This document shows positions 22,128-34,463 of a DNA stretch of 64,000 bases, piece by piece (the first letter of the stretch is position 1; the number at the start of each line of letters is the position of its first letter). Source of the stretch: Chrysomallon squamiferum (lineage: Eukaryota; Mollusca; Gastropoda; Neomphalida; Peltospiridae); NCBI GenBank assembly GCA_012295275.1, contig CM022672.1, positions 23,182,476 through 23,246,475 of the forward strand. Direction: 5' to 3'. A model generated the notes under the pieces. The model worked only from the letters and a program-made list of their open reading frames with translations, searched no databases and was not told the DNA's origin. Both the position numbers and the translations under genes were made by a program.

Positions 22128-22713
22128 CTGCTAAATATTACAATTTATTTTACATTAATACACCCATGCAGATTATATATACATAAATATATAGTGTTAT
22201 GAAATGTTACTCGCTAAACATTATATATATATATATTACAAAATACTAAGGTCTATGAGTTGACCTTTGTTTACCTTTCTTTACTTTCCCATGATGTAAT
22301 TTATTAAAAAGATTATGTGAATGGGAATTTAGTTCACACAACTAATTTATGTAATTAATGAATAAATAACAGAGAAACCTGAGCTGTAATTATGAACGGT
22401 AACATGCTGTAGATTCCTCTGCACCACTTCAAACAGTTCTGTACATTTGGAAAAAATATATTGCTTAATATTTTACACCTGATGCCCATTACTGCTGAAC
22501 AGTTAATTTCAGCTTGAAAAATTTACTTGGTATACGAGCAAACTGAGTTACGAGCTCGATCACGGAACGAATTAAACACGTAAGTCAAGGTACCACTGCA
22601 TTTAAAAATGATATTCAGTATGTCTGAAATTTTGAGTGATCTCCCTACTTAGATCAATAAAGAAGGCTTAGATCATTCATTATTAACAATATAATTTGGA
22701 AATAAACAAATAC
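22128..22713 (-). other. intron of the bub3 pseudogene
   Basis: 586 bp, with GTATTT at the donor and TTTAGCAG at the acceptor (minus strand), joining a split Arg codon (AG/G) of the QFQR-YP junction. It carries a TATATATA run near 22223 and a possible transposon end at 22520-22600. Confidence 0.7.
22520..22602. mobile_element. one end of a Tigger/mariner-like repeat
   Basis: Read on the minus strand it starts TGCAGTGGTACCTTGACTTA and includes GAGCTCGTAACTCAGTTTGC, resembling termini of widespread pogo/Tigger-like repeats. The partner end was not found. Recognition is from memory of such repeats only. Confidence 0.3.
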
Positions 22714-22929
22714 CTTTGAAACTGACAAAGCCTTTTCTTCTTAAATCCATCCCAAGATGTTAACACAACTATCAGAACCTCCAGTAGCGAATGTGTTGTA
22801 TTTTGCATGAAATGCTATAGCAATGACAGGATATATCAGCTATTGGCCATTTTCTTTTATTCTGTGACATTTGAAGGCATATTTCTTTTTCTGTATTTCT
22901 GGACTAGGAATACTCAGCTGCCACTCTTC
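22714..22929 (-). pseudogene. bub3 pseudogene, penultimate exon
   Basis: Minus strand, acceptor ACAATTCAG before GAAGAG at 22929, donor CAAAG/GTATTT at 22714. The translation matches BUB3: GRVAAEY, PSPEIQKKKYAFKCHR, IYPVIAIAFHAKYNTFATGG, SDSCVNI, then KKKRLCQFQ. Lesions: about five bases lost after EY, an in-frame TAG after KENGQ, and one extra T before WDGF. Weak traces of an earlier exon may lie near 23990-24090. Non-functional; the parent gene is presumably elsewhere. Confidence 0.85.
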
Positions 22930-23241
22930 CTGAATTGTCAATACAAATTTTCTCAATAAAATATACGCACAGACAATCAACACAGTGTCTTTTCAGTTAT
23001 ACCTTTCGTAAACTCATTAAAAATAATAATATAATTAAAATTATTTTAGGGATGTAATTATTTCTAAAATTGTTTTTTATTACTGGCAATTAATCTTGTG
23101 TCAGTCAGTTACCCCATATTAATCTAAATATATATTAATATGCAATAAATTGTATCAAGTACTCAATTACAAATGCATAACGAATTTCATTCAAGAAAAA
23201 AAATCTTAACTTTAGAATAAAAATGTAATAATGCAATATAA
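22930..23241. other. bub3 pseudogene flank or intron
   Basis: AT-rich, between the bub3 exon and the pogo/Tigger-like element. No exon was recognised. Confidence 0.4.
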
Positions 23242-23243
23242 TA

Positions 23244-23933
23244 CAGTATACCCTCACCTGTTCGCGGTTCCCCATTCGCGGCCCCGCATATTCGCGGGTT
23301 AGGCTCTTAACCCTATCGCATCGTATGCTGGTATACCAGGCGAGCGTCATAACGTCATAAAAACAAATGCTCGGTAAACCGCACAAACAATATCAAATTT
23401 TTTCAATTATTATTGCAATACAGTACGTATTTTTTTTATAAATGCATACACTGTATATACAGTGCATATTTTTTGTGACCATGTATTAATAATGTTTTTA
23501 ATTGCATATTATTACCTGAACTGTGCGTACTGTATTTATCTGTCTGTTTTGCCTTTAAATTTGTTCCACTTTCTGTCAATTCTAATACATACGGTGCAGT
23601 AATACTGTATGGGTAACTATGCTATGCGGTGTTACTGTCCTCATGTACTTACGTTTCTTTCTGATTAAAATATGGTTTCAGTACAAAATTAAAATGTGTT
23701 TACATTATCATTACTACATTAGTGAAATACATAACTGCATGCAATATTACTACATTATTACTGTATTAATGAGTAAGAGTGTCTTTAGAAAGTGTTTGGG
23801 AAGCATTTAGTACCGTATATAATCTCATAATAGACGTTTTAAAACTGCATCCAATATTCGCGGTTTTTCGCTATTCGCGGGGTGGGGGGGGGGGGTAAAG
23901 AACGTAACCCCCGCGAATAGCGAGGGAATACTG
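23244..23933. mobile_element. pogo/Tigger-like non-autonomous element (690 bp)
   Basis: The left end starts CAGTATACCCTC with ATTCGCGG text; the right end finishes GCGAATAGCGAGGGAATACTG. The ends are inverted copies (CAGTATNCCCTC) flanked by TA (23242-23243 and 23934-23935). The inside is AT-rich with no transposase frame recognised. A G run lies at 23883-23895. Ends with GCTATTCGCGGGG are typical of pogo/Tigger-type miniature elements. Confidence 0.65.
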
Positions 23934-23935
23934 TA

Positions 23936-24580
23936 TATACATTCTAACATAAAAATCAAATTCATTTTGGGAACCACCATAATTATAACTTCTTACCAAA
24001 ATAATTAAAATTACTCTGGAATCCTTTTAAAAATGGAATGGCATACCATTCTTGACGCAGACTATTCAAGGATATATTTGATTGTTTATTCTTTTCATAA
24101 AATACTATATGTTATACATGCAGTCATGCAGCACATTGATTGACTCAGTACACAGGCTGCTCTAAATTATCAAAGTAACACAAAATTTCCTCAAGAAAAA
24201 AAAAGAGAAAAAAAAAAGTCAACTATAATAATCATAAATTCAGTGTAAAAAGAGAATGCATGCTCAATGCACGCACCCATTCATTACATACATCTGTCTG
24301 GTTTAACTGTTTTCTATTTACAAAATATCAGTAGCTCCTCTAGATGGATATTACATTCTGATCCGGGTCACTCGTTCTGTTCTGGTTTCCTTAATCTTTG
24401 AATATCTATTTATCTGTCGCTGTGACCAAGAACACCGCAATGTAATAAACGTAAATATAGGAATGTTTTGCGATAGAAACCTGTTTGTTTTTTTCCTTTC
24501 TTTGATGTTTTACTGTATTTTCCTCTTTTCTGTTGACTCTCTCTTCGACTGTACGTCTCACTCTCTTTCTAATTCAGTAT
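23936..24580. other. flank of the bub3 relic
   Basis: Mixed AT-rich DNA. A minus-strand stretch near 23990-24090 gives RDSR-like text before GTAAGA and might be an older bub3 exon; this is weak. No other gene was seen. Confidence 0.35.
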
Positions 24581-24589
24581 TTAATCACC

Positions 24590-25985
24590 TCACGATTTAA
24601 TCCTTGGTTTTGTTTTTACTGATCTAGATCTTTTCCTTTTATATGGTTTCTAAGCGGTGATGCGAAATGTCTGTTGAATTTTTGTTATTTGCTGGTCCTC
24701 TTCCGCCTTCTGTTTAGTCACATATGTTAGTTATATTTCTTGTTTATTTCTATATTTTCCGGGGGTTTGTTTTCGGTCCGAATACTTTTTTGACATCATT
24801 GTTTGTGAGGGTATCTTTTTGTTCTTTGGTTAGATAATGCCCCATGTTATTTTTGAAAGTACTGGTGAGTTGTAGGCCTGTTTATTCAATAAGGTTTCCT
24901 TGAAGATTTTATTGTGCATTTCTTCTACTGGGAATCCTATCCTATATATCTTTTTATGTCCACTTCCGTCGACAGATGTGACGTCACGTTTTTGTTGTTT
25001 TTCTTATATCTCTTTTACCCACATGTTTGGTTTTCAGTCGCTGTAGTATTTCTATCTTTGGTTTTGCGGCTACCTGTTTGTTCTTTGCTTGTTTAGATAA
25101 TACCCATCTTTACGCGCCGTATGTTTATTACTGGAGTTGTAGGCTTGTATTTTCAGCCAGATGTGCCTTCAGATTCAACAAGCTCCATATATCAGACCAG
25201 CTGGTCCTGATTCTTCTTTGAATCTTCTTGTGTTAGTTTTTCGTCTTTAATGCTTTGTCTGTTTCAGTGCAGGAAAGTTGTATTTCGCTTAAGGTTAATT
25301 TGTTTATATTCTTTTAATCCTCCACTGGTTTGTCTTTGAAGTGAGATATTTCAGTACAAAATCATGTTGCTGAAACACTGAATTCACAACAGATAAACGA
25401 AGAGTGATAATATTAACATTTACTGGGTGTTTTAATTGTTTTTTATAAAAGTGATATAAACACGAAAAACCAATTTCTTTTCGACTGGACTCAAGATATA
25501 TTTTTATATATGTCGATAATGTCATGATTCAATGTCTATAAAAACAACAAAAAGAAACAATGAAAGAAAAAAAACACCAAAAAATCTTAGACAAAAACGG
25601 AAAACAAAACAAAACAATTAAATAAAAAAACAAAAATAATTTAAAAAATTCCAACAAACCAACAAACAACAACAACAACAACAATAATAAAAAAAGTAGG
25701 AACAATAAAAGCACCAGCAATAAAATAAAAACCAAAAGCAAAAGTGAAATAATAAAAAAAATCTCATATGGAAGAATAAAAAGAAAAATTTCGGAAGCTG
25801 AACAACTTTTATTAAAATTTTCATCTATAAATATATCTTTTCCTACCTATCTTTTGTCCGTCCATCTGTCTCTCTCTGGCTCTGTCTGTTGATCTTTTAC
25901 TTTATTTATTTTAGTGTCTTGTCTGTTCCTACTGCAGTCCTCCCTCCTTAATGTTGTTAGTTTTAATTTTTATTGTTTTGAATTA
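24590..25985 (+). other. upstream block of GRP-E
   Basis: Non-coding block present three times (here, about 32100-33300, and 40860-42050) with text such as GGTCCTCTTCCGCC, TACGCGCCGTAT and ATATATCAGACCAGC. It has TATA-like strings but no supported exon. Its function is unknown; it travels with the gene duplications. Confidence 0.6.
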
Positions 25986-25992
25986 ATACTTT

Positions 25993-26110
25993 TGAAAGGC
26001 CTCTAGCTGCATGTTTATGGTAAAACTGAGTGCAATTTATTTAGTCTTCGATCAGTCATGTTAACAATTAATCAGTAAAATGACCAAGTTATTACGAAAT
26101 TTGTCAATTA
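25993..26110 (+). promoter_or_regulatory. distal conserved block of GRP-E
   Basis: AAAGGCCTCTAGCTGCATG to ACGAAATTTGTCAAT, 294 bp before the TATA box. Near-identical blocks lie before F and G. Confidence 0.45.
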
Positions 26111-26249
26111 ATTTCTTTATTTACTCATTTTAAATGCTTGGGGATAGAAAATTATCATAAACAGATTAAGAATGGGCTTAAAATTAGAGATTCTGAATGG
26201 AAAAAAACAACAACGGAAATTAAAGTAAAAAAGGTACAGTTTATATTAT

Positions 26250-26357
26250 AACCGGAAAAGGCATCGATCAATCTTTTCACACTTTCCTTATAAAATAGGC
26301 TGTTCATTTCAGCTCTACATTTTTGCCTGTTCCAACTGCCGGTGTTTGAGCTGAAAG
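26250..26357 (+). promoter_or_regulatory. GRP-E promoter and non-coding exon 1
   Basis: AACCGGAAAAGGCATCGATC, TATAAAA at 26289 (GGAA to TATA 35 bases), exon text TTTCAGCTCTACATTTTTGC, end GCTGAAAG at 26357, donor GTAAG. It looks functional although the downstream coding exon is disrupted. Confidence 0.78.
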
Positions 26358-27157
26358 GTAAGAGAGAATTAAATATTTTAAAATATTTAGTCAGAAATAT
26401 ATTTTGTTATTGGCATAAAGTTTCATCATAGTTTCTCTACAAGTTCTTTCTGATTTCTTTAATCAGTGAGTTCCGACACGGAACTTTAATGCTGGAATTT
26501 TAAAAGGAAATCTTTATGAAGGTTCACTTAGAAATGATTAAGTTTTACGAGTTTGTCGGCTTTGTATAGATCTTTTTCCTTTCTTAAATGTTTGTTAATT
26601 ATATTGGAATTAAATGGTGGTCAGTTTCTTTGTGTGTTTGTGTGTGTATATGTGTGTGTGTGTGTTTTGTATCTGACATTGACTAGAATTGAATATAACA
26701 GTCATATTTAAAACAAAGTACTGACAGACGATCAGAACATCAAGAAAACAGAAAATAAAAGAATAAGAACAATAATAATAATAAAAATAATAACCGAATT
26801 AAAAAAGAAAAAGAAAAAAGAAGTCAATAATAATATATAAAATAAATCGAGAAATAAAACGAAATAAGTAATTTGAAAATCGTCATTAAAATATTAAAAC
26901 CAAAAAAACAAACAAAACAACAACAACAAAATAAACAAAAACAACAACAACAACAACAAAGAAACCTGTATCATTTAAATACATTAAATAAACTAGCCTA
27001 CGGGAGAGTCTGTAGTATTTATTTTGTTCTGTTTCCTTGAAAATTCATTTGCATAAATTACAAAATATCTATTTTGGACTAAAATATTTGATGATGAAAA
27101 TTACAAATGATTATGAAAACCAGAATAAAATATAAATCGAATTTTTTTTCGCTTCAG
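26358..27157 (+). other. GRP-E intron 1
   Basis: 800 bp with a TG-rich tract (26627-26665), AAT and CAA runs, then the conserved 200 bp before exon 2 (AACTAGCCTACGGGAGAGTC to TTCGCTTCAG). Very close to GRP-F intron 1. Confidence 0.7.
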
Positions 27158-28129
27158 TTTTCAAGATGATGTCGTTAATACTGATTACCTTGGCTTGCAT
27201 TTCTGGCACAACGAATGGGCAATTTTTCTGGCCCTGGAATGCGTATTTCTATGGTTATCCGGGCTACGGAGTTGGATCTGGAACGGGACTCGCCACATAT
27301 GGAACGGGACTTGGAACGGGACTCGCTACATATGGAACTGGACTTGGAACGGGACTTGGAACGGGACTTGGAACGGGACTCACAACATATGGAACGGGAC
27401 TTGGAACGGGACTCGCAACATATGGAACGGGACTTGGAACGGGACTCGCAACATATGGAACGGGACTTGGAACATTTGACTCACTCGCACTCGGAACAGG
27501 ACTTGGAACTAGGAACACTTGGAACAGGACTCACAACATTTAGAACGGGACTTGGAACATTTGGAACGGGACTCGGAACACTCGGGACATACTTGGAACG
27601 GAACGATGGAACGGGACTTGGAAAGGGACTCGCAACATATGGAACGGGACTTGGAACGGGACTCACCACATATGGAACGGGACTTGGAACGGGACTTGGA
27701 ACGGGACTCACAACACTCGGAGCGGGACTTGGAACGGGACTGGGAACACTCGGAACTGGACTTGGAACGGGACTCGGAGCACTTGGAACGGGTCTCGGAA
27801 CACTCGGATTGGGACTTGGAACGGTACTCGGAACATTCGGAACGGGACTTGGAACACTCGGAACACTGGGAACATTTGGATTTGGAACTGGAACTTTGGA
27901 ACGGGACTTGGAACACTTGGGACAGGACTTGGAACTGGACTTGGAAACGGGACTTGGAACATTTGGAACGGACTCGGAACACTCAGGACAGGAAACGGGA
28001 CTCGGAACGGGACTTGGAACGGGACTTGGAACGGGATTTGGACTCGGATCTTTATTTGGAACGGGACTCTTCGGAAATCATCTTGGTGTTGGAGTTGGTT
28101 TCCCACTTGTCTTGGGATACAACTGAAAG
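27158..28129 (+). pseudogene. GRP-E, frameshifted paralogue of GRP-F
   Basis: Starts ATGATG at 27166. Signal peptide [18 protein letters not shown], mature [17 protein letters not shown], then [15 protein letters not shown] repeats. At about 27510 five bases are missing relative to the repeat (GGAACTAGG), giving a stop at 27541-27543 and a 125-aa product. The repeat continues in the second frame to 28126, with further shifts between about 27890 and 28000 that give charged ERDLEH text. The family stop TAG is mutated to TAC (GGATAC), so that frame ends at TGA 28124-28126. The intact copy is GRP-F. Probably a pseudogene, or a hard-to-assemble repeat. Confidence 0.72.
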
Positions 28130-28364
28130 GTAACAATATAAAGTATTTTTCTAACGTTATCTGCCTGTCTATATATCTACTTATTAACAGTTACATTCGT
28201 GTAAGCATGTGTGTGTTTTTGTGTCTGTCTGTATATATCTATATGTGCTTGTCTGTGAATGTGTATGTATGTATGTTTGATATAAGTTTATACGTACCTA
28301 CATGTGTATATAAATTTGATTTATTGTCATTAATTTTGATATGTTTTATTTATTTATTTCTCAG

Positions 28365-28450
28365 ACGGAAACTGGCGGTAAAAATCCCGAATGAGAATAA
28401 TGATCCAGTTTAGTGGTCATTTTGGAGAAATAAAATATAGTGGTACTAAA
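28365..28450 (+). terminator. GRP-E 3' UTR exon and poly(A) signal
   Basis: Acceptor TTTCTCAG ends at 28364. The exon starts ACGGAAACTGGCGGTAAAAA and has GAGAATAATGATCCAGTTTA and AATAAA at 28429-28434. Near-identical to the GRP-F exon 3. Confidence 0.72.
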
Positions 28451-28687
28451 GCAAGATGTGTTATGTTTTATTTACGAGAGAGAACTATTAATTATAATTT
28501 TGAGTCGTACAGTAAAACGTACAGTGGAACCGATTGACTTCATAAAGCTTGTCTAATTCTGTGGCGATAACATTACGTAACAATAGGAAAGAAAAGAAAA
28601 CAACCAGAATCCTCAGAAAAATAGAAATGGAAGAATAAAAACTAACAAAATATTTATTACTATTATTATTATTATTATTATTATTAT

Positions 28688-28726
<39 letters not shown>

Positions 28727-29930
28727 TAGTAGTAGTAGTTTTGCTGTTGTTGTTATTACTGATGTTATTATTATTATTATTATTATAATATTCTATTTGA
28801 TTGGTTTTAGTAAAATCTTTTATTATATTTTTTTAATAATATTTATCAAAAGACAAAACAAGTAAACATTAAAGAGAAACCAGAAAAAAAAGAAAAAAAG
28901 AAATAAATGAAACAACATAAAAAACAGTCAAAAAACAAAGCAATGTTCCAACGAATAAATAAATAAATAAATAACTTGAAAAAGAAAGAGAAAAAAAAAA
29001 AAAAAAAAAAAAAAATAAGAGGAAGAAAAAAGAAAGAAGAAAAGAAAGAAAAAGAACCAGTCCCGAAAAAAGAAAAAAAAACAAAAAACAAGAAAACCAT
29101 AAAACAAACTAATAAAATAGAATAATCTTTCAACAACAATAACGGTAACAATAACAATAACAATAATAATAATAACAATTATTATTATTATGATTATTAT
29201 TATTATTATTATTATTATTATAAAAATTTCGAAATTAAATGAATGTAGAATTTTCAGGTTCCCTGCATGTTCCGCATATTTACTTTTACACATATGCACT
29301 GCATAGAGACATGGAGATAAAAAGTACATATGGAATATTTCAGTTATTTCCCGAGAGTAACGTATGGTACAAAAACCTGCAATGGAACCTGATATTTGAC
29401 ACTGATGGGCCAGAGAAGGACTGAACCATACAACGAAGATACTGCACAGTCAGATATATCTTCTGCAAATCGAACTTTATGTTTTTGCTTTTCTCTGGTT
29501 TAAACTTGAACCATTTCCCAGCTTCTATACGAAGTTTGATATTACTTGTTCTAAATTTAAATAATTTCAAGCATTTTTTATTGACACCTTTAACAGATAA
29601 TTTTCTACTATAATTTCTTCTTTAAACGTTCTATAATTAATACCTTTATCTCTGTTTCATTTTTGTGAGAACTGATCACATATGTTACATAAACTACATA
29701 CGCCTTGGCATAGCTTTTATAGAAGATAACGAAGGACTTGATACAGCATTTATACTATGGTTATACGATAACAACATGAAAAGCACACCAGACAGTTTAA
29801 ATATTTACAGTTAACAAACCTTTCACCAAAATGAAATCATTCTTGCTTTAACACTTACAAACAACGGATATCTCCTTAATTCACCATAAACCACAAAACT
29901 CGGTGTTGTCTTGTAAAACTTGAAGTGACG
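28451..29930. other. spacer between GRP-E and LINE copy 1
   Basis: ATT/CAG/TAG compound repeat (28658-28790), A-rich runs, AAC/AAT/ATT repeats (29140-29225), then the array block with GGGCCAGAGAAGGACTGAAC (29385-29530). Nothing coding is supported. The F module has the same layout at 35,480-36,950. Confidence 0.55.
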
Positions 29931-31800
29931 TCTTTCAAATGTATCGAATTACTGAAGCACTAGCGTTGACATCCATATAATAATATTGGTTTTATATCTT
30001 GTCAAATAAATCTAAATGACAGTCGATTGATAAATTAAATTCTCTACATTGTTTTTTTAATGCAGCAAACATTGACTCTGAAGCTCGGTTGATTAAATCT
30101 TTCTTAGTATTTATGAAGGATCCAGATTTACTTAAAACAAACTCGAGATATGTATTTTATGTGAATCTAAAAGTATTTGTTTTTAAATTGTCTCTGGAAA
30201 TTAAAAAATCTAATCTTTTGAATTGGCAGCATTGAGATTTAACTTCCATCATTTACAAGACATTTCTAAACAGTGCAAATGATATTGTAAATCATTTTTT
30301 GTTTCCGCTAATTGTACAGTATCATCAGCATATAACAACACAAATAACTTAAAATACACATTAATATTTTTCGCAAGAAAATCTGTTACTGATTCAGTAC
30401 TTTAAAGTTTTCTGTGGCTAAACAATTTGCTAAATCATTTAAATATAGTGAAAATAAAAAAGTGATAACTTTTCCCTTTGCCTTACTCTAATATTGCACG
30501 GAATATAATTTTATGTAAAGACGTTATGTACAATTCTTGATTTTATACCGTCGTATTAAATATATTCTGAAACATTTCCCATTAATATGATAACTTAATA
30601 TTGTTTTCCATAAACCAATACACCATACACAATTCATATTTTTCTTCTTTCTTTTTAGTAATTCAAATAAAGTATGAAGTACAAAAACATTATCAGTTGT
30701 AGAGTAGCCTTGTCGAAAACCAGTCTAATTTTTACCCCAGTAATTCAATTTGACCAGAGTATACCATCAGTATATTATTAATTACAGATGTAAATAAGTT
30801 TCCTAAACCACTTACTAATATAATATATCGGTAATTTCTTGAATCATGCCGACTACCGTTTTCTTATATATAGACACTGTATTTCCTTCCATCCAAGCTG
30901 TAATAATTATATCAATACTATTATCATTTGTATGAATAGTATTCGAGTTTAATATTTTCCATTAATCTTTTGGATCAGTCGATCTTAGTCTTTTCAGTTT
31001 ATTTTTTATATTCATTCTGTAAGTTCTTAAACTTTTGTCCAGGATTTTCTAATAGATGTATTCAGTTTTAGTTACTTCCCTTTTGAAAATAGCAGAAGCA
31101 CATTTCTTATACAATGTTTTTTTTTTTTGTCAGGGAGTTTTACATTCTTTTGGTAAACCATGCTTTACTTATTGTGAGCTTTATAGAATTTCTTCCTGTA
31201 TATTTTATAGGACAAAATGTACATTGTGTAGCTGTTCCAAACGTATTGCTGAGTCTATGAATTAATTCATTAAAAAATCTGACATTTATATTAATAAACT
31301 CACTATTATTTAACTGACAATTTATTTCATGCACTGTAATGCTATTAACATTACTACGGAAATCATCTTTTTAAACTGTTATTCCACCTCTCTGTTTTCT
31401 CGGAACTTTGAAAAGCAATACATTTTTCATTAACAGTGTTTATATTTTGTTTAGGTTTTACTTTAATAGACAGCGGACAGTAAATTTTAGAAAAAGGTCT
31501 TGAAAATTCTAAGATTCAGAATTCATCAACCAAACTGAATAAATCACAACCAATACAATAATTCACAACACTAGAATTTTTAAAGATAAATTTACCAAAA
31601 TGTCTGGTTTATCCGTCTCAGTCATTGAGAATATATAGATTATTATAATTTCACAAATCGCGAAGTATATTGCCATAATTATTTTCTTTTGGTTCCATAC
31701 TTTTTCTTTTAAAAGGAATGTTAAATAGTTCTAATTTGTACGAGTCAGTAAACTGTTCAATACTTTCATCCTCTGTGTTATTAAATATGCATCGTTAGAC
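29930..31800 (-). mobile_element. LINE fragment copy 1 (reverse transcriptase relic)
   Basis: Minus-strand non-LTR retrotransposon remains, homologous to the better-preserved copy at 36950-38813. This copy lacks about 27 bases around 30630 where copy 2 encodes the FIDFKKAFDS start of the RT, and has many stops. The thumb-region text near 29940-30260 corresponds to the region after the RT active site in copy 2. Confidence 0.7.
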
Positions 31801-33560
31801 ACGCGGCTATTAAAATCACCAAACAATTAATTTCAGAAACAGAAATTTTATTATCCGATCTACCAACACAGTGGCAGTGACATTGACTTTATTCTCATAA
31901 ACTGTAGTATTACACTACAGAGAAGAATGTATTACAGGTATGTAACAACAAATTAAAAAGCACATGCGAGAAAGTTTGACGAGGAAGGACATTCTCTCTC
32001 ACATATAGCTCTTATTAAGAAAAAACAAAACAAAACAAAAACAACAACAAAAAAACAACCAAAAACCCAACAACAACAAGGAAAAACAGCAACAAAAAAA
32101 CATGATTTTATTGACCTAGATATTTTCCTTTCATATGGTTTCTAAGCGGTGATGAGAGATGTCTGTGGGTTGTCTTATATTCTACTGATGTACCTACACA
32201 GGTCCTCTTCCGCCATCTGATGTTTCCAATTACATATGTGATGTATTTGTTTTTTCCGGGGGTTTGTTTTCGGTCCCAGTAACTTTTTACATTTGTGTTT
32301 GTGCGGCTATTCTTTGTTTAGATAATGCCCATGCTATTTTTATAAGTATTGTTGAATTGTAGGCTTGCTTCTTCAACATGGCTTTCCTTGAAGATTTTAC
32401 TGTGTACTTCTTCTGTTGGGAATGTTATTCTATTGATATACCTTTTTATGTCCAGTTCCTTTTTCTAATCTGCTCAGTTAGGTATGTGACGCTGCTTTCT
32501 TCTTTGTTTTCTTTTACCCACAGGTTTCTTTTTCGGTCGTAATAAAATTTCTATCTTTGTTTGTGCGGCTACCTATTTGTGATTTGCTTGTTTAGGTAAT
32601 GCTCATGTTTACGCGCCGTATTTTATGACTGGAGGCTTGTATTTTCAACCAGATGTACCTTGATAGTCGACAGAACTCTATATATCAGACCAGCCGGTCC
32701 TGATTCTTCTAAGTCCTTGTGTTAGTTTTTCGTTTTTCGTGCTTTGTCTGTTTTAGTGCAGGAAAGTTATATTTCGCTGAGGATTAATTAGTTTATCTTC
32801 TTTTAATCCTCCACTATTCTGTCTTTGAAGTGAGATTATTCAGTACAAAAAGATGTTGAAACATTGCAATAACAGTAAGTAAGCGAAGATTGATAACATT
32901 AACATTTACTGGGTGTTTAATTTGTTTGTTTTTTTTATACTGGTGATATAAACACTATGGACACGTCAAAGCAATTTCGTTTCGATTGGCCTCAAGATAT
33001 AATTTTATATATGTCGATATATATCATGAGATAATCTCTATAAAATAGAAACAAAAAGGAAAACCAAAATAAAAGAAGAAAAATATATAGAAGAATAACA
33101 AAGAAACATCTTTCAAGCTGAACTATTTTTATTAGAACATTCATTTATAAATGTATCTCTGCCTAACTGTCTGTCAGTCCGTCCATCTGTCTCTGCATCT
33201 GTCTGGTGATCTATTAATGTATTTGTCTTACTCCCTACTCTGTCCCTACCAGCCCTCCCTCCTTAATGTTGTTAGTTTTAATCTTTATTGTTTTGAATTA
33301 ATACTTTTGAAAGGCCTCTAGCTGCATGTTTATGGTAAAACTGAGTGCAATGTATTTAGTCTTCGATCAGTCATGTTAACAATTAATCAGTAAAATGACC
33401 AAGTTATTACGAAATTTGTCAATCAATTTTTTTATTTACTCATTTTAAATGCTTGGGGATAGAAAATTATCATAAACAGATTAAGAATGGGCTTAAAATT
33501 AGAGATTCTGAATGGTAAAAAACAACAACGGAAATTAAAGTAAAAAAGGTACAGTTTATA
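31801..33560 (+). other. spacer and upstream block of GRP-F
   Basis: The end of module 1, then from about 32100 the upstream block of module 2 (ATGGTTTCTAAGCGGTGATG, TACGCGCCGTAT). The distal element is at 33308-33428, 294 bp before the GRP-F TATA box. No exon is supported. Confidence 0.55.
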
Positions 33561-33564
33561 TTAT

Positions 33565-33671
33565 AACCGGAAAAGGCATCGATCAATCTTTTCATACTTT
33601 CCTTATAAAATAAGCTGTTCATTTCAGCTCGACATTTTACCTGTTCCAACTGCGGGTGCTTGAGTTGAAAG
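33565..33671 (+). promoter_or_regulatory. GRP-F promoter and non-coding exon 1
   Basis: AACCGGAAAAGGCATCGATC, TATAAAA at 33604 (GGAA to TATA 35 bases), TTTCAGCTCGACATTTTACC, exon end GTTGAAAG at 33671 and donor GTAAG. Confidence 0.82.
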
Positions 33672-34455
33672 GTAAGAGAGCATTAAGTATTCTAAAATAT
33701 TTAGTCAGAAATATATTTTGTTATTGGCATAAATTTTCATCATAGTTTCTTTACAAGTTCTTTCTGATTTCTTTAATCTTTGAACTCCGACACGAAACTT
33801 TAATGCAGGAATTTTAATCAGAAATCTTTATGAAGGTTCACTTAGAAATGATTAAGTTTTTACGAGTTTTAAGCTTTGTATAGATCTTTTTCCTTTCTTA
33901 AATGTTTGTTAATTATATTGGAATTAAATGGTGGTCAGTTTCTTTGTGTGTTTGTGTGTGTGGGTGTGTGTGTGTTTGTATCTGACATTGACTAGAATTG
34001 AATATAACAGTCATATTTAAAACAAAGTACTGACAGACGGTCAGAACAACAAGAAAACAGAAAATAAAAGAATGAGAACAATAATAATAAAAAAAATAAT
34101 AACCAGATTAAAAAAGAAAAAAGAGGTATAATAATATATAAAATAAATCGAGAAATGAAACGAAATAAGTAATTTGAAAATCGTCATTAAAATATTAAAA
34201 CCAAAAAAACAACAACAACAACAACAAAATAAACAAAAACAACAACAACAACAAGAAAGAAACCTGTATCATTTAAATACATTAAATAAACTAGCCTACG
34301 GGAGAGTGTGTAGTATTTATCTTGTTCTGTTTCCTTGAAATTCATTTGCATAAATTACTAAATATCTATTTTGGACTAAAATATTTGATGATGAAAATTA
34401 CAAATGATTATGAAAACCAGAATAAAATATAAATCGATTTTTTTTTTCGCTTCAG
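33672..34455 (+). other. GRP-F intron 1
   Basis: 784 bp, near-identical to GRP-E intron 1: TG-rich tract, AAT and CAA runs, conserved final 200 bp, acceptor TTCGCTTCAG. Confidence 0.7.
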
Positions 34456-34463
34456 TTTTCAAG

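Larger units (their letters stand above)
24583..32000. repeat. duplicated module 1 (carries GRP-E and a LINE fragment)
   Basis: From AGTATTTAATCACCTCACGA through GRP-E and the LINE to ACATATAGCTCTTATTAAG, this matches about 32100-40535 along its length, in the same order. Offsets are about 7.3 kb before the genes and 7.0 kb after, because repeat lengths differ. The upstream 1.7 kb also matches about 40850-42360. Confidence 0.8.
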
